64,000 bases of DNA from Aequorivita lipolytica (lineage in GTDB: Bacteria > Bacteroidota > Bacteroidia > Flavobacteriales > Flavobacteriaceae): NCBI RefSeq assembly GCF_007997135.1, contig NZ_VORU01000011.1:1-64000 (forward strand), written 5' to 3'. The notes beneath the pieces are model-generated. The model was given only the letters and a program-made list of their open reading frames with translations, was not told where the DNA came from and did not search any database. Positions 51,883 to 59,643 of the stretch are shown one piece after another. Both the position numbers and the translations under genes were made by a program. Numbering within the stretch: the first letter of the stretch is position 1; every line of letters starts with the position of its first letter.

Positions 51883-52672
51883 TAAAAGGATAATACCCTG
51901 TTTAGATATCAAAAACGGAAGAACCGTAAAAGGAATCAATTTCCTGGATTTACGCGATGCTGGAGATCCTGTGGAGTTGGCAAAATTCTATTCCGAAAAC
52001 GGAGCGGACGAGTTGGTTTTTCTGGATATTTCAGCAACCGAAGAACGCAGAAAAACATTAGCAGATTTGGTATTAAAAGTAGCCGAAACAATCAATATTC
52101 CTTTTACGGTGGGAGGCGGCATTTCTTCCGTGGAAGACGTAGAAATTCTTTTAAATAACGGTGCAGACAAGGTTTCGGTGAATTCTTCCGCAGTAAAAAA
52201 TCCGCAGTTGATTAATGAGCTGGCTTCAAGGTTTGGATCACAGTGCATAGTTGTTGCCATTGACGCAAAACAGATTGACGGGAACTGGAAGGTTCATTTA
52301 GTAGGAGGGAAGGTGCCAACCGAGTTGGATTTGTTTGATTGGGCAAAAGAAGTGGAACGTCGCGGTGCTGGAGAAATTCTTTTCACTTCTATGGATCACG
52401 ACGGCACCAAAAATGGTTTTGCAAATGAAGCCTTGGCAAAACTTTCAACAGATTTAAATATTCCGATAATCGCCTCAGGTGGAGCAGGAACTATGCAGCA
52501 TTTTACTGATACTTTTATTGAAGGAAAGGCAGATGCGGCTTTGGCTGCCAGCGTTTTTCATTTTAAGGAGATTACCATTTCAGATTTAAAAAATGAATTA
52601 TTAATTCAGGGAATTCCAATGCGATTGATGAACGACGAGCGACGAATGACGAATGACGAAAAAATAAATTAA
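51875..52672 (+). CDS. hisF: Imidazole glycerol phosphate synthase, cyclase subunit
   Basis: It uses HisH-derived ammonia to make imidazole glycerol phosphate and AICAR. The 265 residues form a TIM barrel with catalytic Asp in [14 protein letters not shown] near 7-20 and the second Asp in [11 protein letters not shown] near 170. Phosphate sites are VGGGISS and IASGGAG. The normal end is near the AIPMR/GIPMRL motif; the last 13 or so residues ([13 protein letters not shown]) are the translation of a GAnnGAC heptameric repeat. It starts inside the end of hisA. Confidence 0.97.
   Translation: MLSKRIIPCLDIKNGRTVKGINFLDLRDAGDPVELAKFYSENGADELVFLDISATEERRKTLADLVLKVAETINIPFTVGGGISSVEDVEILLNNGADKVSVNSSAVKNPQLINELASRFGSQCIVVAIDAKQIDGNWKVHLVGGKVPTELDLFDWAKEVERRGAGEILFTSMDHDGTKNGFANEALAKLSTDLNIPIIASGGAGTMQHFTDTFIEGKADAALAASVFHFKEITISDLKNELLIQGIPMRLMNDERRMTNDEKIN
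52630..52664. repeat. Heptameric array forming the HisF C-terminus
   Basis: GAACGAC, GAGCGAC, two GAATGAC, GAAAAAA, in 7-bp register; the same unit family as the 20-unit array before hisD. It is translated as part of the HisF tail. Confidence 0.85.
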
Positions 52673-52710
52673 GAATTCTGAAGTTTTATTTTGCTATTTG
52701 AATTAATAAG

Positions 52711-52786
52711 ATATGCCTACCGTATATTGATTTTATTATGGTTATTAATAATGCGTACCACAAGGAAGGAATGCCGTTAGGCATAT
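52711..52786. repeat. Inverted-repeat (MITE-like) element between hisF and hisIE
   Basis: Terminal perfect 9-bp inverted repeats ATATGCCTA (52711-52719) and TAGGCATAT (52778-52786) bound a 76-bp element. Inside are GCGTACCA and GGAATGCCGTTAGGCAT. I recall similar GGAATGCCGTAGGCAT sequences scattered in Bacteroidota genomes. It has no coding capacity. Confidence 0.6.
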
Positions 52787-52816
52787 AATTTGGGTAAAAA
52801 GTAAAAAAAGTAAAAT

Positions 52817-53422
52817 ATGAATATAGATTTTAAAAAATACAACGATAGGCTTGTTCCTGCAATAATTCAAGATAACACAACGAATAAAGTGCTGATGCTT
52901 GGCTATATGAACGAAGAAGCGTTTCTAAAAACCAATCAGTCAAAAAAAGTTACTTTTTATAGTAGAAGCAAACAAAGGCTTTGGACAAAAGGGGAGGAAA
53001 GTGGCAATTTTTTAAATCTGGTTTCCATTGCGGTAGATTGTGATAATGATGCGCTATTAATAAAAGTAAATCCTCAAGGCCCCGTTTGCCACAAAGGTAC
53101 TGATACTTGCTGGCAGGAAGAAAATGTTTCAGATTTTGGCTTTCTTTCAGAATTAGAAAATATAATTCAAAATAGAAAAGAAAATGCTGAAAATGAAGAT
53201 AGCTATGTTGCTTCACTTTTCAGAAAAGGCATCAATAAAATTGCTCAAAAAGTAGGAGAGGAGGCTGTGGAAGTGGTTATTGAAGCGAAAGATAATAATG
53301 ATGATCTTTTTCTAGATGAAAGCGCAGATTTGCTTTTTCACTATTTGATTTTGCTTCAGGCAAAGGGTTTCACACTTCAAGATGTTGAGAAAATTCTTCG
53401 GCAGCGTCATAAAGCCGAATAA
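52817..53422 (+). CDS. hisI: Phosphoribosyl-AMP cyclohydrolase / phosphoribosyl-ATP pyrophosphatase
   Basis: This HisIE fusion performs the second and third steps of histidine synthesis. The N-terminal HisI part (about 1-105) shows MLGYMNEEAF near 27, YSRSKQRLWTKGE near 48-60 and the zinc and magnesium ligands in VDCDNDALL and CHKGTDTCW. The C-terminal HisE part (about 110-201) shows KVGEEAVEVVIEAK near 142 and the DLLFHYLILL helix. It is the last gene of the operon, 144 bp after hisF, with a MITE-like element in the gap. Confidence 0.96.
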   Translation: MNIDFKKYNDRLVPAIIQDNTTNKVLMLGYMNEEAFLKTNQSKKVTFYSRSKQRLWTKGEESGNFLNLVSIAVDCDNDALLIKVNPQGPVCHKGTDTCWQEENVSDFGFLSELENIIQNRKENAENEDSYVASLFRKGINKIAQKVGEEAVEVVIEAKDNNDDLFLDESADLLFHYLILLQAKGFTLQDVEKILRQRHKAE

Positions 53423-53464
53423 TCTTTATACTTTTTCCTACCTTTAAAAAATAATCCACTTTTT

Positions 53465-54550
53465 ATGGCTGCAAAAAGAAGAAAAAAGGCTCAAACTACA
53501 AAAATACAACCCAAAAGAGCCAGGAATCTTTCGCCGGGAACCGTTGCCTATACCGGAAAAAAAACTACTACGGTTACGGAACTTGATATAATAGATTATT
53601 CCTTAGATACGTATGACCGTTTTGAAACAAACAATATTGAAGACGTATTTAAGTATGAAGACTCAACACGCATTACTTGGATAAACGTAAACGGACTAAG
53701 CAATACAGAAGATATTATTACCCTCGGAAATCATTTTGAGCTGCACCCACTTATTCAGGAAGATATAGTTTCTACCAACCAACGCCCAAAGATAGATGAG
53801 TACGAAGAGTATTTGTATATAGTTTTCAAAATGCTGCACTATGATGAAGAACACCTCACAATTGAGCATATAAGTATGGTAGTTGGCCAAGATTACGTGC
53901 TCACGCTTCAAGAAGCCGAAGGTGATGTTTTTGGAGACCTTCGGGAACGTTTGGAACACGGCAAAGGGAGAATACGAGGCGCTGGAGCAGATTATTTAAT
54001 GTTCGCGATTCTTGATGCTGTGGTTGATAATTACTTCACCGTTATTGAATTTCTGAGCAATAAAGTAGAATTGCTAGAGGACAAACTTTTTGACGATAAA
54101 GAAGATTCAAACATTACAGAGGAAATCCAAGAACTTAAAAAAGAAATACTAAAAATTCGTCGCGCCGTACTGCCTTTACGTGAAGTAATAAATAGATTGG
54201 AGAAAATAGAAACCCCACTTATTCAAGAACGTACCAATAAATACATCCGCGATTTGTATGACCACATTATTCAGGTGAATGAAAGTGTAGAGATTTACCG
54301 CGATATGATCTGGGGCTTGATGGATATGTATATGACCACTATCAGCAACAAAATGAACGAGGTGATGAAAGTATTGACCATTATGGCTTCCATTTTCATT
54401 CCCCTCACATTTATGGCTGGTATTTATGGGATGAATTTTGACCATATGCCCGAACTACACTTTAGATACGGTTACTATTACCTCTGGGGTGCAATGATCG
54501 TGGTGTTTATTGGGATGCTTTGGTATTTTAAAAGGAAGAGATGGTTGTGA
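53465..54550 (+). CDS. corA: CorA-family magnesium/cobalt transporter
   Basis: It is a pentameric inner-membrane Mg2+ channel. The 361 residues have a very basic N-terminus (AAKRRKKAQTTKIQPKRARN), a large cytoplasmic funnel domain with long helices (about 150-300) and two C-terminal membrane helices. The signature GMN is in FMAGIYGMNFDHMPEL near 320, and the basic end is FKRKRWL. The last acidic loop (HMPEL) matches the family MPEL motif. Confidence 0.95.
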   Translation: MAAKRRKKAQTTKIQPKRARNLSPGTVAYTGKKTTTVTELDIIDYSLDTYDRFETNNIEDVFKYEDSTRITWINVNGLSNTEDIITLGNHFELHPLIQEDIVSTNQRPKIDEYEEYLYIVFKMLHYDEEHLTIEHISMVVGQDYVLTLQEAEGDVFGDLRERLEHGKGRIRGAGADYLMFAILDAVVDNYFTVIEFLSNKVELLEDKLFDDKEDSNITEEIQELKKEILKIRRAVLPLREVINRLEKIETPLIQERTNKYIRDLYDHIIQVNESVEIYRDMIWGLMDMYMTTISNKMNEVMKVLTIMASIFIPLTFMAGIYGMNFDHMPELHFRYGYYYLWGAMIVVFIGMLWYFKRKRWL

Positions 54551-54694
54551 TAAGATAAACTAACAATTCATTTCGACCAAATGTGAAATTCAGAATGCTT
54601 AACAGAAATATTCATTTCAACGCCAGTTAAAATCGTTTAAATTGATCTATTTTTATAAATTCGTTAAAATGAAACAGTACATAAATAAAGACCA

Positions 54695-55084
54695 ATGGAC
54701 CTAATTGACTACATAATTATTGCATTAAAAGTAATTGTTGGAATCAGCATTTTAAATGTGTGGTTAATCCAGCCAAAAAAACCTTCAAAGTGGAGAGGCG
54801 GTGACGCAAAAACTATTGTTGAAGAATTTGAAGTTTATGGTTTATCAAAGACATTTTGTTACATCATTGGCTTTTTAAAGGTAAGTTTAGCATTAATTCT
54901 GCTGGCTTCAATTGCCTTTGTGAACTTAACTTTAATTGGAAGTTTAGGATTGGCCGTTTTATTGTTAGGATCAATAATTATGCATCTTAAAGTAAAAGAC
55001 GAATTGTATAAATCATTTCCTGCCTTTTTATTTATAGTAATGAATCTTGTTATAGCGTTGCACTATTTAAAAGTATTTAGTTAA
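54695..55084 (+). CDS. DoxX-like small membrane protein
   Basis: The 129 residues have four membrane helices (about 6-24, 52-73, 76-96 and 107-126). A YGLSKTFCYIIGFLKVSLAL segment after a cytoplasmic loop resembles the DoxX-like family. The function is unknown; DoxX relatives are linked to redox and sulfur chemistry. Its last 18 bp overlap tail to tail with the gene at 55067-55417, and both end in an almost identical region (ALHYLKVFS against ALITLTKYF). Confidence 0.75.
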   Translation: MDLIDYIIIALKVIVGISILNVWLIQPKKPSKWRGGDAKTIVEEFEVYGLSKTFCYIIGFLKVSLALILLASIAFVNLTLIGSLGLAVLLLGSIIMHLKVKDELYKSFPAFLFIVMNLVIALHYLKVFS

Positions 55085-55417
55085 GGTTATTAAGGCAATA
55101 ATTAAATTTAGAACTGCAAAAGTAAAAGCTGGTGAAGATTTAATAAAATTATCTTTAATTTTTAATCTAACTATAAATCCAGCCAGCATTAATAAACACA
55201 ATCCTAGGGAAGCTGCTACGAGTAATATTGGACTGAAATAAAGACCAATCAACAATCCCATTGATCCTATTAATTGAAGAAATCCAGCCAGTTTTCTAAA
55301 CGTCGGCAACCCATACCTACTAAATTCTGAAATAATAAACTGTGAATAAAAGCAGTTAATACCGAAGTAAATAAATGCTAGACTTGAGAACCAAGTTAGT
55401 ACAGTAAGTAAATCCAA
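55067..55417 (-). CDS. DoxX-like small membrane protein, convergent with its neighbour
   Basis: The 116 residues have four membrane helices. YGLPTFRKLAGFLQLIGSMG, LKIKDNFIKSSPAFTFAVLN and the end resemble the neighbour's YGLSKTFCYIIGF, LKVKDELYKSFPAFLFIVMN. The two are therefore homologues in opposite orientation that share 18 bp at their 3' ends. The function is unknown. Confidence 0.75.
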   Translation of the reverse strand: MDLLTVLTWFSSLAFIYFGINCFYSQFIISEFSRYGLPTFRKLAGFLQLIGSMGLLIGLYFSPILLVAASLGLCLLMLAGFIVRLKIKDNFIKSSPAFTFAVLNLIIALITLTKYF

Positions 55418-55924
55418 TTGTTTTTATCAAAGATACGTAATTCTATTGCGCGTATCAGGATTGATATAATATGCTTAATGGTAGATTAATAAAGTTAATC
55501 TTCAATTAAAGAAAAGAAAATTTCTAAGCAATTCAAATTAATATTTATAGTACAAAAACGATTAATTGGTATGGAACTAAACCTTTTAAAAAACCAATCG
55601 GCTATAATCCCGAGCCTTATTTTCAAAACAGACTTTCTTTGGGTATCTTAAAAGATAGCCAGTAGGTGTGCAAATTCCTTATATGTGAAATATCTAGGAA
55701 TAGGCGAAATTTAAAGCCAATATTTTTTTATGAAATTTTCTGATTCAATATTTTAGGAGATTAGTTTAAACTAGGGTTTAGTACAAACTATGTATTGCTT
55801 AAGGAGCATAAATTTCGAATACAAAAATATGAAAGCTTAATAATTTTGTTTAATCTTTTGTTAAATAGTTTAAACAAATAAAAAGTCCGTGTATCTTTAA
55901 CACAACTTAAAAACCTTAAATATT
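55418..55924. other. 507-bp gene-free AT-rich stretch
   Basis: I see no open frame of family character, hairpin terminator or repeat array. The right end holds TATCTTTA (55892-55899), one mismatch from the TAnnTTTG box, 25 bp before the fasciclin gene, and is its likely promoter. Confidence 0.5.
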
Positions 55925-56503
55925 ATGAGAACAATGAAAGTACTAAGCTTTTTCGCTCTTTCGGGACTATTATTTTTGTCCTGTGGCGAAAAACAAAAAG
56001 AAGTTACAGAAGAGCCTGTTGCTCAAGTTACAGAAATGGAAGTTCAGGAACAGAAAGCACCTAATATTGTAGAAGTTGCCGCAGGAAATGAGAACTTTTC
56101 CACCTTGGTGGCTGCGGTAAAAGCTGCAGGATTGGTTGAAACGTTAAGTAGTGATGGTCCGTTTACGGTATTTGCTCCAACAAATGAAGCTTTTGCAAAA
56201 TTACCTGCTGGAACAGTAGAGAGTCTCTTACTGCCTGAAAATAATGCAACACTATCTAAAATTTTGACCTACCATGTGGTATCGGGAAAATTTGAGGCAG
56301 CGGCGGTTATTGAAGCCATTAATTCAAACAAAGGCAAATTTACGGTAACTACTGTTCAAGGGGATAATATTGTTTTGAGCCTAAAAGATGGTAATGTAAT
56401 ATTGACAGATGCCCAGGGCGGAACCGCTACGGTGGTTATGGCCGATGTTGCAGCCTCAAATGGGGTTATTCACGCACTGGATGCTGTGGTGATGCCGAAA
56501 TAA
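55925..56503 (+). CDS. Fasciclin-domain lipoprotein
   Basis: The 192 residues start with a lipoprotein signal ending near Cys20 (LLFLSCGEK). A charged linker leads to one FAS1 domain (about 55-192) with FSTLVAAVKAAGLVETLSS, the hallmark GPFTVFAPTNEAFAKLP, ILTYHVVSGK and NGVIHALDAVVMP. FAS1 domains act in adhesion and surface binding. It is expected in the periplasm or on the surface. It is a single gene with its own terminator. Confidence 0.93.
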   Translation: MRTMKVLSFFALSGLLFLSCGEKQKEVTEEPVAQVTEMEVQEQKAPNIVEVAAGNENFSTLVAAVKAAGLVETLSSDGPFTVFAPTNEAFAKLPAGTVESLLLPENNATLSKILTYHVVSGKFEAAAVIEAINSNKGKFTVTTVQGDNIVLSLKDGNVILTDAQGGTATVVMADVAASNGVIHALDAVVMPK

Positions 56504-56531
56504 GAAACGCAGTCTGAAAAAGAAGATTAAG

Positions 56532-56560
56532 GCCATTGCATTCCAGCAATGGCTTTTTTT
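56532..56560 (+). terminator. Intrinsic terminator after the fasciclin gene
   Basis: Stem GCCATTGC (56532-56539) with GCAATGGC (56546-56553), extended by A-T pairs, 6-nt loop, then T run. Confidence 0.88.
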
Positions 56561-56684
56561 ATTTAATTGTGTAGTGATTCCATTTGGAATAAAATACATT
56601 TCTAAAATTCAAATAGGTTTTCGTGAATTCAACTTCCTTTTAAAAATTCAATTGGTATTCATTTCTATTCCAAATATGAATTTA

Positions 56685-56792
56685 TTAAATCATTAAATTA
56701 ACTACAAAACCAAGATATATGGATGTAACAAGCGTTAAGGCATACTCGCAGAATTTGGTGTAGCCTTTCGCCGCAAAATCAAAATCCTCCAT
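56685..56792 (-). CDS. Possible 35-aa membrane peptide downstream of tspO
   Basis: ATG at 56792, 35 nt after the tspO stop on the same strand, opens a frame of 35 codons. It reads MEDFDFAAKGYTKFCEYALT, then one hydrophobic helix (LVTSIYLGFVVNLMI) to TAA. The composition (acidic start, single membrane helix) is protein-like, but I know no relative. The rest of the 324-bp gap between the fasciclin gene and tspO holds only the terminator. Confidence 0.25.
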   Translation of the reverse strand: MEDFDFAAKGYTKFCEYALTLVTSIYLGFVVNLMI

Positions 56793-56827
56793 ACTAAAGA
56801 TCCTTATACCTACGGAGATTTTTCTGA

Positions 56828-57286
56828 TTAGTTTTTTATTAAAGAATACGCATTTAAGGAAGTAGCAATAAGCAACCAAATAAAATATGGAGCTACTAAA
56901 AGGGATTTATACGTTACTTCTGGCCAATAGAAAAACATAAAAAACGCAATAACTAGCGTTAACGCCGATATTATAAAGAGTCCCGCCAAAAGTTGGTGGT
57001 AATAAAAGAAAACTGGATTCCAGGCTAGATTTAAAATATAGTGAAGAATCAACATTCCGATAAGCAGTTTTTTATTCTCCACCACAGGCCATAAATACGC
57101 CAGATAAATACTAAAGCAAATCATAATTACGGTCCACGAGGCACCAAAGACCCAACCTGGGGGAGTCCAAGGGGCTTTATTAATACCGGCATACCATTCA
57201 GACCGTGGACCTTTTCCTGCCATTAAACTTCCAAGGCCAATGGAACCAAAATTAAGTATTAAGAATAGTATAAGTCTGTAGATCAT
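56828..57286 (-). CDS. tspO: TspO/MBR family protein
   Basis: The 152 residues have five membrane helices. The family tryptophan-rich motifs are WYAGINKAPWTPPGWVFGAS near 31-50 and NLAWNPVFFYYH near 88-99. TspO binds tetrapyrroles and sterol-like ligands and is linked to stress and porphyrin handling; the role here is unknown. It may be co-transcribed with the 74-aa gene 50 bp upstream. Confidence 0.93.
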   Translation of the reverse strand: MIYRLILFLILNFGSIGLGSLMAGKGPRSEWYAGINKAPWTPPGWVFGASWTVIMICFSIYLAYLWPVVENKKLLIGMLILHYILNLAWNPVFFYYHQLLAGLFIISALTLVIAFFMFFYWPEVTYKSLLVAPYFIWLLIATSLNAYSLIKN

Positions 57287-57335
57287 TTAAATGTTCTTTT
57301 TTGAATTCTAAGTAATTTGAAAATAGTAATTTAAT

Positions 57336-57560
57336 TCATTCTATAATCTCATAGTCAATAGCTAGTTTTCGCAGTGCTCTCAAAGCAGAACCACTGTCTT
57401 TGTCTTCCACTTCAATTTCTACAGCGTCTCCTTCTAAGAGGATATCTGTAAGTTCATTGGCTAAGGATTCGTTTATGTTTAATGAAATCGCTACAATAGA
57501 TTGGGCTATCGCTCTTCTATCTGGCCGCTGCGCATCACAAGACAATAATTTTAATTTCAT
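57336..57560 (-). CDS. Small conserved-looking protein, function unknown
   Basis: The 74 residues have an alpha/beta pattern: MKLKLLSCDAQRPDRRAIAQ, a helix NESLANELTDILLEGD, an acidic strand AVEIEVEDKDSGS and a final helix ALRALRKLAIDYEIIE. The helix-loop-strand order recalls the fold of ribosomal protein L7/L12 C-terminal domain; this is a resemblance only. There is no signal peptide. It lies 50 bp upstream of tspO on the same strand. Confidence 0.6.
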   Translation of the reverse strand: MKLKLLSCDAQRPDRRAIAQSIVAISLNINESLANELTDILLEGDAVEIEVEDKDSGSALRALRKLAIDYEIIE

Positions 57561-57688
57561 AATACCGATTTATTAATGCAAGATACCAAAATTGAAGAAG
57601 GTGAATAATTCAAAATTTCGTCGCTCTTATTTCGTACTTTCAACAAATCAACAATCCAGAACTATTATTGGAGAAGACGAATTTTTCA

Positions 57689-57744
57689 TAATTCATAATC
57701 TCGTCGCTCGTCGTTCATAGCTTGTCGTTCGTAGCTCGTACTTC
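57689..57744. repeat. Eight-unit heptameric array beside thiE
   Basis: TAATTCA, TAATCTC, GTCGCTC, GTCGTTC, ATAGCTT, GTCGTTC, GTAGCTC, GTACTTC. Read on the minus strand the core units are GAGCGAC, GAACGAC and GAGCTAC, the same as in the hisG-hisD array. It ends 4 bp from the thiE stop. Confidence 0.8.
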
Positions 57745-57748
57745 CAAT

Positions 57749-58390
57749 TCACTCAAACGTATACCGTTGCTCCGCAGTAGAAGATGCATTAAGCAATTGG
57801 TTAAGTACTTTTATAGTATTAAAATCGCGGGTAATTTCGCCGGAAACAGCAATTCCAGAAATACCCGTTTCTAATATGGCTGTAACATCTGCTGTTGTAA
57901 TACCTCCAACGCCAATAATAGGTGTGCCGGTTTTCAATATATCCGTAATGGCAGTATAGCCCGCTAAGCCTAAAGCTGGCGGTAAGTTAGCTTTAGTTGC
58001 TGTGTCTCTAAAGGGACCTAAACTAATATAATTCACTTGTTTGTCAAGCAGTGTTTCGCAATCCTGCATCGTATTTGCCGTGCCACCAATAATTTGCCAC
58101 GAGTATAAATGTTTACGAGCTATAGTAGGGCAGGAGTCTATTTTTCCCAAATGAACACCGTCTGCTTTAACTTCTCTTGCTATTTTATAATGATCATTTA
58201 TAATCAATCTTGTTTGAAAATGGGAAGTGATTTCTCTAGCATCATGGGCTGTTTTTAAAAAGTTCTTTTCTGAAACATTTTTTAAACGCAATTGCACCAA
58301 CTCCGCACCAGAGTTACAAGCCTTCTGAATATTCTCCAAATGCGCTACCGGCGAACTCCCTTGGGATATATAATGTAGTTTAGGTATCAT
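57749..58390 (-). CDS. thiE: Thiamine phosphate synthase (ThiE-like)
   Basis: It joins the thiazole and pyrimidine halves of thiamine. The 213 residues form a TIM barrel with VQLRLKN near 32-38, INDHYKIAREVKADGVHLGK near 63-82, ISLGPFRDTATK near 126 and the phosphate motif GVGGITTADV near 163. The usual SVFPT/TTTK diphosphate motif appears as RDTATK. No other thiamine gene or TPP riboswitch is near, so it could be the TenI-like branch or a salvage enzyme; all key residues for ThiE look present. Confidence 0.85.
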   Translation of the reverse strand: MIPKLHYISQGSSPVAHLENIQKACNSGAELVQLRLKNVSEKNFLKTAHDAREITSHFQTRLIINDHYKIAREVKADGVHLGKIDSCPTIARKHLYSWQIIGGTANTMQDCETLLDKQVNYISLGPFRDTATKANLPPALGLAGYTAITDILKTGTPIIGVGGITTADVTAILETGISGIAVSGEITRDFNTIKVLNQLLNASSTAEQRYTFE

Positions 58391-58398
58391 ATTTTTTT

Positions 58399-58433
58399 AA
58401 TATTCAATTCACAATACTCAATTCTCAATTCTC
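58399..58433. repeat. Five-unit heptameric array at the end of the half-helicase gene
   Basis: AATATTC, AATTCAC, AATACTC, AATTCTC, AATTCTC. The array starts 8 bp upstream of the thiE ATG and supplies the last codons and stop of the gene at 58418. Confidence 0.75.
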
Positions 58434-59035
58434 ACTACTTTAGAATATTCCATAAAATAGGATTCAAAGCGTTTTAGTACTGGGTGCATTTTCTCTGAAT
58501 ACAGCACATACTGGCATTTTTGAATACTTTGAGTGATGGACATAATAGCCTCATAGGTTGATTTTTGAGTTAGAAACTCAGCGTCGTCTATGCTAAATAT
58601 TTTAAAGTCAGCGATACTAACCCCATTTGTTAAAAACAACTTGTTCATTGACTTTGGTGTGGAAATAAGAATATCAACCCCCATAGCGATTTCAGATTTT
58701 TGCACATCAATATGAAGCTCTTCATAGCCTACATAAACTCGCAAGGAAGTATATTTAGTGTACAATAAAAAAGCATCATATAACTCCATGGCCTTTTCCT
58801 TATTTTCTACAAGAACTACCGCCCTTGGGGCATTTCCGATCTCTCTACATTTTAATGCGTGCATTGTAGTAAGGATAATCGTGGTGGTTTTCCCGCTAGC
58901 TGCTGGGGATACGCAATACACATTCGCACCACTTTTTATTACAGGAATACTGCTACTCTGAAAAGGAGTAGGGGTTGATATTTCTAGAGTCGCTAGCCGC
59001 TCTTGTATTTCAGGATGTAATTTTTTAAAAGGCAT
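58418..59035 (-). CDS. Divergent half DEAD-box helicase (N-terminal RecA domain only)
   Basis: The 205 residues (start set at ATG 59033-59035, MPFKKLHPEI; a further ATG at 59065 adds ten) cover only the first RecA-like domain. The Q motif is TPTPFQSSSIP and Walker A is SPAASGKTT. The Ia-like block is AVVLVENKEKA. Walker B reads IDDAEF instead of DEAD, and the SAT motif is replaced by LYSEKM. There is no helicase C-terminal domain. ATP binding is plausible but unwinding is not. It may be a regulator, an RNA binder or a remnant stabilised in this lineage. A minus-strand TATCTTTG box lies at 59084-59091. Confidence 0.75.
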   Translation of the reverse strand: MPFKKLHPEIQERLATLEISTPTPFQSSSIPVIKSGANVYCVSPAASGKTTTIILTTMHALKCREIGNAPRAVVLVENKEKAMELYDAFLLYTKYTSLRVYVGYEELHIDVQKSEIAMGVDILISTPKSMNKLFLTNGVSIADFKIFSIDDAEFLTQKSTYEAIMSITQSIQKCQYVLYSEKMHPVLKRFESYFMEYSKVVRIEN

Positions 59036-59065
59036 AGAAAGTATTGAGATTGTAATTGAATGCAC

Positions 59066-59643
59066 TAATTATATTAATTATTGCAAAGATACTATCTGTA
59101 GACCATTTAAATGGGCGTAGTTGCTTTTTCTATTTTTTTCTTATTTAGTTTTTTCCATTTGGTAATGAAACGCTTTTATATTCAAAATGCTAAATGAGGA
59201 ATGAATAATTTCTATGAAATGTTTGTTATGTTGAATATCAATAAATACTTTATTTTTTTCTTTATAAATGGTCTAATATTTAAATTTTCAATTGGTTAAA
59301 TACTTGTATAAACTTTTAATATCTATTTAAAAAATCAAACAAATAAAAATAATTTATATAGAAATATTAGTGTTAATCACCGTACACAAATGTTTAGGTT
59401 TAAAATTATTGGCTAACTGTAGTATCAAGTTCATGATTTTGAAACTTAAAAAAAGTTATTTAATTTTTATATATTAAATCGTTAGTATATCCAACTCCAT
59501 TTTCATCCCTTAAATTTCGCTTCTATCCCAATTTTTTTTTCGCAGTTAAAGCTATTGCTACTTTTATATCAGGATAAAATTCCTTGTAAAAAGTAGTAAG
59601 CCGAAAATACTTTTCTTAGAGTAGGCACAAAACAATTTTAACC
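59066..59643. other. 578-bp gene-free AT-rich stretch
   Basis: It holds the minus-strand -7 box of the half-helicase gene (59084-59091) and a perfect 12-bp palindrome CCATTTAAATGG (59103-59114), 68 bp upstream of that gene. The remainder is very AT-rich and I see no gene, terminator or array. It presumably contains the promoter of the lectin gene. Confidence 0.5.

Noticed and set aside
45821-53422. The histidine operon as a horizontally acquired island
   Set aside because: Gene order, codon style and the repeat families match the rest of the window; there is no integrase, tRNA or flanking repeat pair.
57749-58390. TPP riboswitch upstream of thiE
   Set aside because: The 5' side holds only heptads and the end of the next gene; no THI-box CTGAGA/GAACCTGATC-type motifs were seen.
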